Positions 33,937 through 42,903 of a stretch of 53,275 bases of DNA are shown here, piece by piece. Position numbers and translations under genes: made by a program. The notes under the pieces were generated by a model that saw only the letters and a list, made by a program, of their open reading frames with translations, made no database searches and was not told the DNA's origin. Position 1 is the first letter of the stretch. Every line of letters begins with the position of its first letter. The DNA is from Lachnospiraceae bacterium (GTDB taxonomy: Bacteria > Bacillota > Clostridia > Lachnospirales > Lachnospiraceae): assembly GCA_017436865.1 (NCBI GenBank), contig JAFSCH010000093.1, positions 1 through 53,275 of the forward strand, written 5' to 3'.

Positions 33937-34650
33937 TTACACATTTTTATTGATAATCTTTGTCTCGTACTTTCCTGTTGCAATATCAATGTAACGAATA
34001 AATAAAGATACTTTATTTTCTTCATTCAAGCTATTCCATACAGTGTTTGCAAACTCATCCATATCATTTGGAATATCAACAAGCTTTGGTTCTCCCTCAA
34101 AGCTCGGTAATGGGTTTCCATCGCACTTATATGTATGAATGAAATGTCCTTCACCCGCAACAGGATTAGAATACGCGAAAGTATATCTGTTGCAAGCATC
34201 CGGATTACCATTGTTGCTCTTTAAGATAGACATTGCATAGTTGTATTCACCATCTTCAATGTGAAGAACACCCGAAATTCTTGGTGTATAGTTAGGAGCA
34301 TCCGGCTCGAACTCTCTTGTTCTTAAAGCCTGCTCAAATGTCATCTGCTTATCCATTAATTCATATACTGTATCTGTCTGATCACCGTTTGTTACAATTG
34401 TCTTGTTTCCGAGTACGCGAACAGGTGCATAGATAATAAGACTTGGGTCACTTAACTTAGATGGGTCAAACGCCTGTGTGCGGATTCCTTCTCCATCTTC
34501 CACAAATACTCTGTTTCTGCTGTTTTCGCTTCTACCCATGATGAAATAAGCGATTGCCGCCTTTGTTCCATCCGGTGTTTTACCAATTACAATACCTCTT
34601 CCAGGATATGCATTGCTCTGTAACTCATTTGCAAGTGAAAGTTTTTCCAT
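33937..34650 (-). CDS. purO: IMP cyclohydrolase, PurO type
   Basis: A 237-residue protein of the archaeal-type IMP cyclohydrolase family (PF07826): opening MEKLSLANELQSNAYPGRGI, then YFIMGRSENSRNRVFV and IIYAPVRVLGN. It closes FAICAR to IMP, the last step of purine synthesis. The start at 34650 is supported by GGAGGAAAAAGAA; the frame extends 24 codons further without support. It is the first gene behind the ZTP riboswitch, followed by the AICAR transformylase gene after about 170 bases. The pair replaces bifunctional PurH. Confidence 0.88.
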   Translation of the reverse strand: MEKLSLANELQSNAYPGRGIVIGKTPDGTKAAIAYFIMGRSENSRNRVFVEDGEGIRTQAFDPSKLSDPSLIIYAPVRVLGNKTIVTNGDQTDTVYELMDKQMTFEQALRTREFEPDAPNYTPRISGVLHIEDGEYNYAMSILKSNNGNPDACNRYTFAYSNPVAGEGHFIHTYKCDGNPLPSFEGEPKLVDIPNDMDEFANTVWNSLNEENKVSLFIRYIDIATGKYETKIINKNV

Positions 34651-34775
34651 TTCTTTTTCCTCCGTATCATATGGTTGCATGTTAATAACCCATAGCAATC
34701 GAGTAGACTTTTGTCTACTCACTGCACCAAACGCATATAGCCATAGGCTGTAATATTCCTTATGCGTTTGTGTGC

Positions 34776-34897
34776 AAAAAAACCGTCTGGGTCATGCACT
34801 TTTACATGCTGCCCAGGCGGTCGGCTTTTTCTTAAATATAATACACTCCCTGTAGGTTCTCCTACACAGGCACTCCTGTTTCCGCCAGTCGTGTATC
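34776..34897 (-). promoter_or_regulatory. ZTP (pfl) riboswitch with overlapping terminator
   Basis: Read on the minus strand, the aptamer starts with a stem ATACAC/GTGTAT and contains the conserved ACGACTGGCG, a GTAGG/CCTAC hairpin followed by AGGGAGTGT, and the 3' core CCGCCTGGGCA (34810-34820). That core also forms one arm of an intrinsic terminator: CCGCCTGGGCAGCATG pairs with CATGACCCAGACGG, followed by seven T (34776-34782). Binding of ZTP/ZMP to the core should prevent the terminator and turn on purO and the AICAR transformylase when that enzyme's substrate accumulates. Confidence 0.9.
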
Positions 34898-34904
34898 TAG
34901 AGTT

Positions 34905-34933
34905 ATCATATCTGAAAACACAGAAGAATGCAA
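34905..34933 (-). promoter_or_regulatory. Promoter of the purO operon
   Basis: TTGCAT (34928-34933), a 17-base spacer, TATGAT (34905-34910) on the minus strand, ending just before the 5' stem of the ZTP riboswitch. Confidence 0.75.
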
Positions 34934-34997
34934 GTATGATTTTATATATTTCTTTTGGCATACCAAAGATATTTATAAATAGTTCCACTCATCTATT

Positions 34998-35582
34998 TTA
35001 TGGCTTCATGTATGCAGAAATTGCATTTACCCCATACATCATAGCTTTTAAACCATCCTGATATTTATAATTTACATTTGTTGCAAGCATTCCACTAATT
35101 CCCGTAATCAACACCCACATACTTTCTGCTGCTTCGCGGCAATCTGTCTCACTACTTACATCTCCATCTTTCTTACCATTTTCAATTAGTTCGGTCAAAT
35201 ATTGAAGAATCTCATTACGAACACCTTCCTCAGTCACCTTATATAATGCAGTATAATACTGAAAAAAGGCATTTCTCTCATAAATATAAGTAAGTGCTTC
35301 CTTCATTAAGGCTTTAAAATTGTCAAAGTAAGATTCACCTTCCTTGACAGCTTCTTTTGCCTTTGCAATCAATTCCTCATTGCATCGATTGGCTACTAGC
35401 ATATTAATCTCATCCAAATCGCGGAATCTGTTGTAGATTACTCTTCTGTCACAATTAAGTTCCTTACAAATTCTCGTTACTGTCAGAGCATCAGGACCTT
35501 CCTTACATCCAATATTCACAGCAAGATCAATAATTCTCTTACTTGTTTCATCTTCAATTCTTTTTCCTTTTGAAAAAGCCAT
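34998..35582 (-). CDS. TetR/AcrR family regulator
   Basis: A 194-residue regulator. The HTH lies at about residues 10-55: RIIDLAVNIGCKEGPDALTV, then ICKELNCDRRVIYNRFRDLD. The C-terminal 130 residues are the helical ligand domain, with the segment VLITGISGMLATNVNYK. I place the start at the ATG at 35582 (MAFSKGK), after GAGGTGATAGGA. It ends about 65 bases upstream of the purO promoter and could share regulation with it, though nothing in the sequence proves this. The ligand is unknown. Confidence 0.85.
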   Translation of the reverse strand: MAFSKGKRIEDETSKRIIDLAVNIGCKEGPDALTVTRICKELNCDRRVIYNRFRDLDEINMLVANRCNEELIAKAKEAVKEGESYFDNFKALMKEALTYIYERNAFFQYYTALYKVTEEGVRNEILQYLTELIENGKKDGDVSSETDCREAAESMWVLITGISGMLATNVNYKYQDGLKAMMYGVNAISAYMKP

Positions 35583-35777
35583 TCCTATCACCTCACGTAC
35601 TCAGACTATTCTTATCTGATAATGTTACGGTAATCCTCCTGATGCCATTCTCTTATGTCTTATAACCGTTTCTTAAAGCCATCAAGTTGTGTGATGGCTT
35701 TGTATTCATTACTTATATTTTATCAACAATTTACACATTTAGCAAGCAAATGTCTGTTTTTTTATCCAAACCATTTC

Positions 35778-36248
35778 TTACAATGTCTTTGCTCTCTGTT
35801 CAACATTTCTTTGAAAATTCAATACATCATGAGCATACTCCTCATCCATGTATTTGGAAGTAATCAAAAAATCAGCTGTTGCTTTATTGTTCGCAATCGG
35901 AATATCATATACTTGTGCAATACGAAGTAACGCTTTCACATCAGGATCATGTGGCTGCGCTGCCAAAGGATCTGAAAAGAAAACAACAAAATCAACTCTT
36001 CCCTCTACGATCTTAGCACCAATCTGCTGATCTCCACCAAGCGGACCACTATTATAGCCTCTGACCGGAAGGCCTGTTGCCTCTGTAATCATGCGAGCCG
36101 TTGTTCCTGTACCACACAAAAAATGTTTCTTTAATATATCCTTGTTTTCGTCACACCAGCTAATCAGTTCTCTCTTTTTGCTGTCATGTGCAATTAATGC
36201 AATATTTTTCTGTTTTCCAATGGTTAATGTAATCTTATCTTCATTCAT
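35778..36248 (-). CDS. mgsA: Methylglyoxal synthase
   Basis: A 156-residue enzyme with the family signatures ALIAHDSKKRELISW, LCGTGTTARMITEATGLPV, SGPLGGDQQIGAKIVEGRVD with the catalytic aspartate, and FFSDPLAAQPHDPDVKALLR. It converts dihydroxyacetone phosphate to methylglyoxal and phosphate, a bypass of lower glycolysis when phosphate is limiting. The start at 36248 (MNEDKIT) has GGAGGAAATACAGC. It appears to be a single-gene unit between the ABC exporter and the TetR gene. Confidence 0.95.
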   Translation of the reverse strand: MNEDKITLTIGKQKNIALIAHDSKKRELISWCDENKDILKKHFLCGTGTTARMITEATGLPVRGYNSGPLGGDQQIGAKIVEGRVDFVVFFSDPLAAQPHDPDVKALLRIAQVYDIPIANNKATADFLITSKYMDEEYAHDVLNFQRNVEQRAKTL

Positions 36249-36389
36249 GCTGTATTTCCTCCATCCATTATCTTTATCATGGTCAATTCCATTCAAAATA
36301 ATTATACTTTATTTGTAACACATTATTTATAGTACCGTAAATAAGAATATTTTCTCCAGCCAAAGCCTTTCTGTGTCATAACATAACTA

Positions 36390-38309
36390 TCATTGTGCAA
36401 TTGCATTTCCTGTATAGAGCTGATAATATTTTCCTTTTTTCTCTAATAATTGTTCATGATTGCCACGTTCAATAATACGACCTTGTTCAAGAACCATGAT
36501 ACAGTCACTATTCTTAACCGTAGATAAACGATGAGCAATAACAAATGTTGTTCTTCCTTGCATCAGCTTATCCATACCCTCCTGAACAATTTTCTCTGTT
36601 CTGGTGTCAATCGAGCTGGTTGCCTCATCCAAAATAAGTGCTGGAGGATCTGCAATAGCAGCTCTTGCAATAGCCAGAAGCTGCCTCTGTCCTTGACTCA
36701 GGTTCGCACCATCTCCCGTAATCACGGTCTGATAGCCCTCTGGAAGCTTTTCTATAAATTCATGCGCATTTGCAAGTTTTGCTGCTGCCATTACTTCTTC
36801 ATCTGTCGCATTGAGCCTTCCATAACGTATATTTTCCATAACCGTAGTCGTAAACAAATGTGTCTCCTGCAATACAATACCAAGAGAACGTCTTAAGTCC
36901 GCTTTTTTTATTTTATTAACATTAATTCCATCAAAACGAATCTTACCATCCTGGATATCATAAAAACGATTGATTAAATTAGTAATCGTTGTCTTACCTG
37001 CACCAGTAGAACCTACAAAAGCAATTTTCTGTCCCGGTTCTGCAAAAAGGTCTACATTGTGCAATACTATTTTTTCATCTGTATAGCCAAAATCTACATC
37101 AAAGAACTCAACCTTACCTTCAAGTCTCTGATATGTTGTGGTATTACTATCCTTATGATAATGCTTCCACGCCCAAATATGTGTTGTCTTATCCGTCTCC
37201 TGTAATTCGCCATTCACAATTTCTGCATTAACAAGCGTAACATATCCGTTATCTTCTTCCGGCTTCTCATCTAACATCTTAAAAATTCTGTCAGCTCCTG
37301 CTAGCGCCATAACGATACTGTTAAACTGCATACTAATCTGACTAATCGGCATGTTGAAGCCCTTATTCAAGGTCAAAAAGCTTGCAAGACCACCAAGTGT
37401 TAATCCACTAAATCCCATCAACGCAAAAATACCGCCAACAATTGCACATACAACGTAACTTAAGTTTCCAAGCTGTGCATTAATTGGTCCTAGCATATTG
37501 GCAAACTGACTGGCATTATAGGAGCTATCAAAAAGCTCCTCGTTCAATTCATCAAACTTTTTGATATTTTCTTCTTCATGGCAGAATACCTTTACAACCT
37601 TCTGCCCCTCCATCATTTCTTCAATATAACCATTTACTGCACCGATTGCCTTTTGTTGTTTCACAAAATAGCTTCCTGACATGCCTGCCGCTTTTTTCGT
37701 TACAAACATCATCAAAGCTACCATCGCAAGACTTACCAAGGTAAGCGGGAAGCTTAAGACTATCATACTTCCAAGTATACCAACAATCGTAATCACACTA
37801 TTTAAAAGTTGTGGCATACTCTGACTAATCATCTGTCTTAATGTATCAATATCGTTTGTATAGCATGACATAATATCACCATGCGCATGCGTATCAAAAT
37901 ACTTGATTGGTAATGCCTCCATCTTATGGAACATATCATTTCTGATATTTCTCAGCGTTCCCTGACTAACATTAATCATAATACGATTCTGTATATAAGC
38001 TGCAAATGCTCCTATTGCATAGAAACATGCCACACGTAAAATGGCATTTGCAAGACCGGAAAAATCAGGATTAGACTGCCCTATCATCGGTGTAATATAA
38101 CCATCAATCAAGGTCTGCATAAACATTGTACCCTGAATACTTGCAAATACACTTAAAAAGATGCAAATAACAACTACAATGACATGTGGCAGATAATTCT
38201 GAAACACATATGCCATCAATCGTTTAAAAAGCTTTCCAGGATTCTCAATCTTTGGTTTCGGTCCCATTTGCCCTCTTCTCCCTGGGCCCATTGGTTTTCC
38301 TCCTGCCAT
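36390..38309 (-). CDS. ABC exporter half-transporter, canonical ATP site
   Basis: A 639-residue half-transporter with six membrane segments (about 35-340) and an ATPase domain (about 395-630). Walker A is GSTGAGKTT, signature LSQGQRQLLAIARA, and Walker B LILDEATSSID with the catalytic glutamate. About 50 residues between the membrane and ATPase domains (NGELQETDKTTHIWAWKHYH) are an unusual insertion. Its start overlaps the stop of the partner gene (TAATG), so the two are made together. Together they form a heterodimeric multidrug-type exporter of the LmrCD/BmrCD kind. The substrate is unknown. Confidence 0.92.
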   Translation of the reverse strand: MAGGKPMGPGRRGQMGPKPKIENPGKLFKRLMAYVFQNYLPHVIVVVICIFLSVFASIQGTMFMQTLIDGYITPMIGQSNPDFSGLANAILRVACFYAIGAFAAYIQNRIMINVSQGTLRNIRNDMFHKMEALPIKYFDTHAHGDIMSCYTNDIDTLRQMISQSMPQLLNSVITIVGILGSMIVLSFPLTLVSLAMVALMMFVTKKAAGMSGSYFVKQQKAIGAVNGYIEEMMEGQKVVKVFCHEEENIKKFDELNEELFDSSYNASQFANMLGPINAQLGNLSYVVCAIVGGIFALMGFSGLTLGGLASFLTLNKGFNMPISQISMQFNSIVMALAGADRIFKMLDEKPEEDNGYVTLVNAEIVNGELQETDKTTHIWAWKHYHKDSNTTTYQRLEGKVEFFDVDFGYTDEKIVLHNVDLFAEPGQKIAFVGSTGAGKTTITNLINRFYDIQDGKIRFDGINVNKIKKADLRRSLGIVLQETHLFTTTVMENIRYGRLNATDEEVMAAAKLANAHEFIEKLPEGYQTVITGDGANLSQGQRQLLAIARAAIADPPALILDEATSSIDTRTEKIVQEGMDKLMQGRTTFVIAHRLSTVKNSDCIMVLEQGRIIERGNHEQLLEKKGKYYQLYTGNAIAQ

Positions 38310-40069
38310 TACATGTCACCTCCATTCTCTTCCTTATTTTCATCAAAGTCACCACTACCACCAGTTTGTGACTCATAAACATCACGATAGATTTCACTCT
38401 TTTCGAGCAATTCCTCATGTGTACCAAAATCCGTCACCATACCATGATCCATGACAATAATTCTATCTGCATGCTGAACACTACTTACTCGTTGTGCAAT
38501 AATCAGTTTTGTAGTATCTGGAATTTCTTCTGCAAAGGCCTTTCTGATTTTTGCATCCGTAGCAGTATCAACCGCACTCGTACTATCGTCCAAAATCAGA
38601 ATTTTTGGTTTCTTCAGAAGTGCTCTTGCAATACACAATCTCTGCTTCTGACCGCCGGACACATTCGCTCCACCCTGCTCGATATGAGTATTATATTTAT
38701 CCGGCATTCTCTGAATAAACTCATCGGCACAGGCAAGCTCACAGGCTCTCTTACATTCTTCCTCTGTCGCTTCCTTATCGCCCCATCTTAGATTATCCAG
38801 AATCGACCCACTAAACAAAACGTTTTTCTGTAATACCACGGATACCTGGTTACGCAGGCTTTCCATATCATATTCTTTTACATTACGTCCACCTACCAAC
38901 ACTTCTCCTTCAGTTACATCATACAAGCGGCTTATTAGATTAACAAAACTCGTCTTAGAGCTTCCCGTTCCACCAATAATACCAATCGTCTCACCTGATT
39001 TAATATCAAGGTTTATGTTTTTCAGGACTTCCTTTCCACCCGAATAGTAAGCAAAATCAACATTCTTGAAGCAGATACTTCCATCCGTGACTTCATAAAT
39101 CGGATTTTCAGGATTTGTCAAGTCAGACTTCTCCTGTAATACCTCTGCAATTCGTTTTGCACTTGCATGGCTCATAGTCAACATAACAAATATCATAGAA
39201 ACCATCATAAGGCTCATTAAAATATTCATGCAGTATGTCAATAAGCTCATCAGTTCACCTGTTGTCAATCCCCCTACAACAACTGTCTTAGCTCCAAGCC
39301 AAGAAATAATCAAAATACAAGTGTAAACAGTTGCCTGCATAATTGGTGCATTCAAAACCACCAACTTTTCTGCCTTTAAGAACATATTATAGATATTCTG
39401 ATTTGCTTTAGAAAACTTATCTTTTTCATAATCCTCTCTGACATATGCCTTTACCACGCGGATTGCGGAAACATTTTCCTGTACGCTTGCGTTAAGTTCA
39501 TCGTATTTCTCAAATACCTGACGAAAATACTTGGTCGCCATTGGTATAATGATTCCCAATACACACGCCAGAAAAACAACTGCCACCAAATAAATACTTG
39601 CCAGTCTTGCATGAATAGAAAATGCCATAATCATTGCAATAATCATCGACATTGGTGCTCTCATTGCCATACGAAGCAACATTTGATAAGAGTTCTGTAT
39701 ATTTGTTACATCTGTTGTCAGTCTTGTAATCAGACTGGATGTCGAATACTTATCAATATTTGCAAATGAATAAGTCTGTATATTATCAAACATCGCCTTT
39801 CTCAAATTTCTAGCAAACCCTGTAGATGCTCTCGCACCAAATTTTGCTCCACCTAATCCTGCAAACAAACCAATAATAGCAATCACTATCATCAGTCCAC
39901 CCACTTTCAATATGTGGCTCATATTTCCTGCATTGACACCATTGTCAATAATCGATGCCATTAACAACGGCACAAGCATTTCCATGATAACTTCAAGTAT
40001 CATGCAAAGTGGCGTTAAAATGGAATCTTTTTTAAATTCCTTAATTTGTGCGCCTAATACTTTTAGCAT
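38309..40069 (-). CDS. ABC exporter half-transporter, degenerate ATP site
   Basis: A 586-residue half-transporter with six membrane segments (about 15-300) and an ATPase domain (about 340-570). Walker A reads GGTGSSKTS, with serine before the lysine in place of the usual glycine. Walker B reads LILDDSTSAVD, with aspartate where the catalytic glutamate is expected. The signature is VSGGQKQRLCIARA. One non-catalytic and one catalytic subunit is the hallmark of heterodimeric exporters, so this is the partner of the next gene. It lies 84 bases after a MarR regulator that probably controls the operon. Confidence 0.92.
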   Translation of the reverse strand: MLKVLGAQIKEFKKDSILTPLCMILEVIMEMLVPLLMASIIDNGVNAGNMSHILKVGGLMIVIAIIGLFAGLGGAKFGARASTGFARNLRKAMFDNIQTYSFANIDKYSTSSLITRLTTDVTNIQNSYQMLLRMAMRAPMSMIIAMIMAFSIHARLASIYLVAVVFLACVLGIIIPMATKYFRQVFEKYDELNASVQENVSAIRVVKAYVREDYEKDKFSKANQNIYNMFLKAEKLVVLNAPIMQATVYTCILIISWLGAKTVVVGGLTTGELMSLLTYCMNILMSLMMVSMIFVMLTMSHASAKRIAEVLQEKSDLTNPENPIYEVTDGSICFKNVDFAYYSGGKEVLKNINLDIKSGETIGIIGGTGSSKTSFVNLISRLYDVTEGEVLVGGRNVKEYDMESLRNQVSVVLQKNVLFSGSILDNLRWGDKEATEEECKRACELACADEFIQRMPDKYNTHIEQGGANVSGGQKQRLCIARALLKKPKILILDDSTSAVDTATDAKIRKAFAEEIPDTTKLIIAQRVSSVQHADRIIVMDHGMVTDFGTHEELLEKSEIYRDVYESQTGGSGDFDENKEENGGDM

Positions 40070-40153
40070 AGTTAACTCTTCCTTTCCTTATTTATTTGTA
40101 AATATAGCTTACTTTCTAATATTTTTGTCTCTAACTCATAATACACTTTTATT

Positions 40154-40615
40154 CTATGATTTCTGACCATCAAGATTACTTTTTATCTTATCTACTACAG
40201 CAAAATAAGTCTGAAGCTCTTCCTGACTAATTCCCTTTAAAATATCAAGCTCCATATTATCCAATGTCTCCTTTACACGTATCGCTGTTGCCTTGCCTTC
40301 TGAAGTCAGTACAATCTTCTTCAATCTTGCATCTCCTGGCACTGTTTCTCTACGAATATACCCTTTTTTCTCCATGAGCTTTACAAGACTCGTTACCGAA
40401 GATCGACCAATTCCAAACTCTGATTCTATCGTTTTCTGGTAGATATCCTTATCCTCATTTCTATGAAGATATCCCATAATCCAGCCATGCATAATGGTAA
40501 CTTCATCAAGACCATCCGCCAAACCATCCTGCAAAAAACGACGCGTAAACGCTGTATTCTGCATGCGTATAGCATAACCTACCTTTCTCTCATTTTCCCT
40601 TCCTTCCCGTTTCAT
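40154..40615 (-). CDS. MarR family transcriptional regulator
   Basis: A 153-residue regulator: TIMHGWIMGYLHRNEDKDIY, the recognition part FGIGRSSVTSLVKLMEKKGY, and the wing VPGDARLKKIVLTSEGK. The start at 40615 is chosen because GTGAGGCGAAG lies directly upstream; an earlier start has no ribosome site. It leads directly into the ABC exporter operon on the same strand and probably represses it until an exported compound binds. A palindrome about 140 bases upstream (40753-40772) is the likely operator. Confidence 0.88.
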   Translation of the reverse strand: MKREGRENERKVGYAIRMQNTAFTRRFLQDGLADGLDEVTIMHGWIMGYLHRNEDKDIYQKTIESEFGIGRSSVTSLVKLMEKKGYIRRETVPGDARLKKIVLTSEGKATAIRVKETLDNMELDILKGISQEELQTYFAVVDKIKSNLDGQKS

Positions 40616-40752
40616 CTTCGCCTCACTTTCCAAAACACACAATTATCTGTTACCACTCACTCCATTTCAGTAACACTTTCATTCTATTCATACTGCCTGT
40701 ATCAACATGAATAATTCAACTATATCTACACATTTCTAGTTGCCCCATTTAA

Positions 40753-40772
40753 ATAGTTCGTATTCGAACTGT
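40753..40772. promoter_or_regulatory. Probable MarR operator
   Basis: AGTTCG, TATT, CGAACT (40755-40770): a perfect 6-base inverted repeat with a 4-base centre, the size MarR dimers bind. It lies upstream of the marR-ABC operon, between the divergent regulator and RluA genes. I see no clear -35/-10 pair around it. Confidence 0.5.
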
Positions 40773-40905
40773 TCACACCCTAACATTCTACTATGACACG
40801 AAAGCACAGTCAACATTTCAAGATATTAACATTCTATAAACTTACTAATTCCAGTTTCCTTATCATTGAAGTTCAAAGCATTATTTGCTAAACTACTTTT
40901 ATTCA

Positions 40906-40966
40906 TTAAATTCAGGTTTAGTGAAGTATGGGGAGTCACATGATACTCCACTAAACCTGAATTTAA
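40906..40966. repeat. 18-base perfect inverted repeat in the 5' leader region of the RluA-type gene
   Basis: TTAAATTCAGGTTTAGTG (40906-40923) pairs with CACTAAACCTGAATTTAA (40949-40966). After one mismatch the stem continues with AGTAT/ATACT, leaving a loop rich in G. It ends 28 bases before the ATG at 40995. There is no T-run after it, so it is not a standard terminator. It could be an RNA structure controlling the RluA gene, or a mobile-repeat trace. The surrounding 380 bases (40616-40994) contain no gene. Confidence 0.7.
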
Positions 40967-40994
40967 CCAACACCACCAGAAAGGTATCTATCCC

Positions 40995-41909
40995 ATGAAT
41001 CGAATCTTTTCTTATATAATATCTGAACAAGAAGAAGGTCTTACCATTGGACAATTTCTAAAAAACAAAGGGTACTCTCATCCTATGCTTGTACACCTAA
41101 AAAAAACAGAACGTGGAATTGTCTTAAATGGTGAATGGAGCTATGTATATATCAAATTAAAAAAAGGGGACGTTCTCGATATTAGCCTCATGGAAACAGA
41201 AAGCTCTGAAAACATCCCTTTAACTTCTATTACATTGGATGAGTTTATGAAAATGGTCGTTTACGAAGATGAAGATATTCTCATTCTAAATAAACCCGCA
41301 GGTCTCCCTGTTCATCCATCCATGGGACATCACGAGGATACACTTGCAAACTATTGTGCATATTACTTTCACGAACTACAAAAAGTAAACAGCGGCTTTA
41401 TTTTCCGATGCGTAAACCGTCTTGACCGTGATACCTCCGGTCTTGTTTTGATTGCCAAAAACATGTTTAGTAGTGCCCGCTTATCCACTCAACAATTGAA
41501 CCGAGAAATTCACCGCACCTACATGGCAGTTGTAACTGGTGTTACTCCAAAATCCGGCACCATAAATCTACCTATCGCTAGAAAAGAAGCCTCTGTAATC
41601 GAGCGTTGTATTGATATGGAGCGTGGAGAAAATGCTATTACACATTACACACGTCTCGACAGCAAAAACGATTATTCGTTACTAAAAATCCAGTTAGAAA
41701 CAGGGCGTACTCATCAGATTCGTGTTCATATGAAAGCTATCGGACATCCTCTGCCCGGTGACTTCTTATACAACCCTGAATACTCACATATAAAAAGACA
41801 GGCGCTTCATTCCTATCGTTTAGAATTCTTTCATCCGATTACAAACGAAGCCCTGTCCTTTACCCAAAATCCACCGGAAGATTTTTTCTTCCTTCCATGG
41901 AACTTCTAA
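40995..41909 (+). CDS. RluA family pseudouridine synthase
   Basis: A 304-residue enzyme with an S4-like N-terminal segment (about 15-75) and a catalytic domain with CVNRLDRDTSGLVLIAKN, containing the invariant aspartate. Further motifs are LNKPAGLPVHPS, RTYMAVVTG and ETGRTHQIRVHMKAIGHPLPGD. It isomerises uridine to pseudouridine in rRNA or tRNA; the exact site cannot be told. It is a plus-strand single gene with a convergent terminator behind it. Confidence 0.9.
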   Translation: MNRIFSYIISEQEEGLTIGQFLKNKGYSHPMLVHLKKTERGIVLNGEWSYVYIKLKKGDVLDISLMETESSENIPLTSITLDEFMKMVVYEDEDILILNKPAGLPVHPSMGHHEDTLANYCAYYFHELQKVNSGFIFRCVNRLDRDTSGLVLIAKNMFSSARLSTQQLNREIHRTYMAVVTGVTPKSGTINLPIARKEASVIERCIDMERGENAITHYTRLDSKNDYSLLKIQLETGRTHQIRVHMKAIGHPLPGDFLYNPEYSHIKRQALHSYRLEFFHPITNEALSFTQNPPEDFFFLPWNF

Positions 41910-41924
41910 TTCTTATAAATAGTA

Positions 41925-41966
41925 AAAACACAATGCATTTTATATTTTCTAAATACATTGTGTTTT
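41925..41966. terminator. Bidirectional terminator between RluA-type and MerR genes
   Basis: AAAACACAATG (41925-41935) pairs perfectly with CATTGTGTTTT (41956-41966). The A and T ends provide T-runs in both directions. It sits between convergent genes. Confidence 0.78.
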
Positions 41967-42088
41967 CTACCAATATATTATGCTTTAACAGAACTATATA
42001 TTTTTTGTCCCTTTACAATAACCATATATGCATTGTAAACAGATATAATTATTCAGTATCCCATAATCACGCTAAAAACCTATTCTGG

Positions 42089-42832
42089 TTAATTATAAAC
42101 AGATAACACAATTAGCAAGAACAGAATCAGCAAAAATATACCTATTCCCGTCCACTTAATAACCTTGGCTGCTTTTGGATACTTCTTACCGAAAAAATAT
42201 AATGGTACTCCCAATATCGAATAAACCAGAATCCATTTAAATGGAAGCAAAAAACCATCTATAAACTCTTCTGTCGTCCTCTCTGTCAGCAAGCAGTTTA
42301 CAATTCCGGTTGCTATACAAATCCCGATTGCATTTCTTAAAGCTTCTATTTTACCACAACTTAAATTACCATCTCTGTCTGCAAGGTTAAATTGTTTCAA
42401 TATTATCTTTTTCTCGTATTTTATCGTATCATTTACAATATCAAGAAAACGACTCCCTGCTTTCTCCTGCACTTGAATTTCTTCCCAATAATAGGTTTCA
42501 TCAAAACTATTAATATCTTCCTGTCTGAATTGTATCTTTTTGCAGATTTTTATTGCTCCATCCAATTCCTTTATTCTTTCCTGCAAATCAGCTACATTTT
42601 TTTCTATCACTTCTTGCAAAGAAGCTTTTTCATCAAGAAGCTCTTTGATATCGCCTACTGATAATCCTATCTTTCGAAACACGATTATTTTTTTCAGCAC
42701 TGCAATATCCTCATTGCTATACTCGCGATATGCATTACCATTTCTCGACGGAGTTATCAACTTCTCTTTTTCATAAAAACGAATCGTCGCTCTCGGAATC
42801 TCTAATGCTTGCTCTACCTCTTTTATTGTCAT
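42089..42832 (-). CDS. MerR family regulator with C-terminal membrane segments
   Basis: A 247-residue protein. Residues 1-70 are a MerR DNA-binding domain: EVEQALEIPRATIRFYEKEK, then GNAYREYSNEDIAVLKKI. A long helix (about 70-105) follows. The C-terminal 90 residues are hydrophobic with two or more membrane segments (PFKWILVYSILGVPLYFFG and IGIFLLILFLLIVLSVY). Regulators tied to the membrane in this way are uncommon among MerR proteins. The signal is unknown; it may sense membrane stress or a compound in the membrane. It is a single gene with no adjacent target. Confidence 0.82.
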   Translation of the reverse strand: MTIKEVEQALEIPRATIRFYEKEKLITPSRNGNAYREYSNEDIAVLKKIIVFRKIGLSVGDIKELLDEKASLQEVIEKNVADLQERIKELDGAIKICKKIQFRQEDINSFDETYYWEEIQVQEKAGSRFLDIVNDTIKYEKKIILKQFNLADRDGNLSCGKIEALRNAIGICIATGIVNCLLTERTTEEFIDGFLLPFKWILVYSILGVPLYFFGKKYPKAAKVIKWTGIGIFLLILFLLIVLSVYN

Positions 42833-42903
42833 CGTTTATTCCTCCTTTTTCACACATTATAAGGTATAAACAAGGTTTACAGTCAAGAACAACTTCTCAC
42901 ATT

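Noticed and set aside
34719-34988. 89-residue minus-strand frame and overlapping plus-strand frame
   Set aside because: They lie over the ZTP riboswitch, its terminator and promoter, and have no ribosome site or family resemblance.
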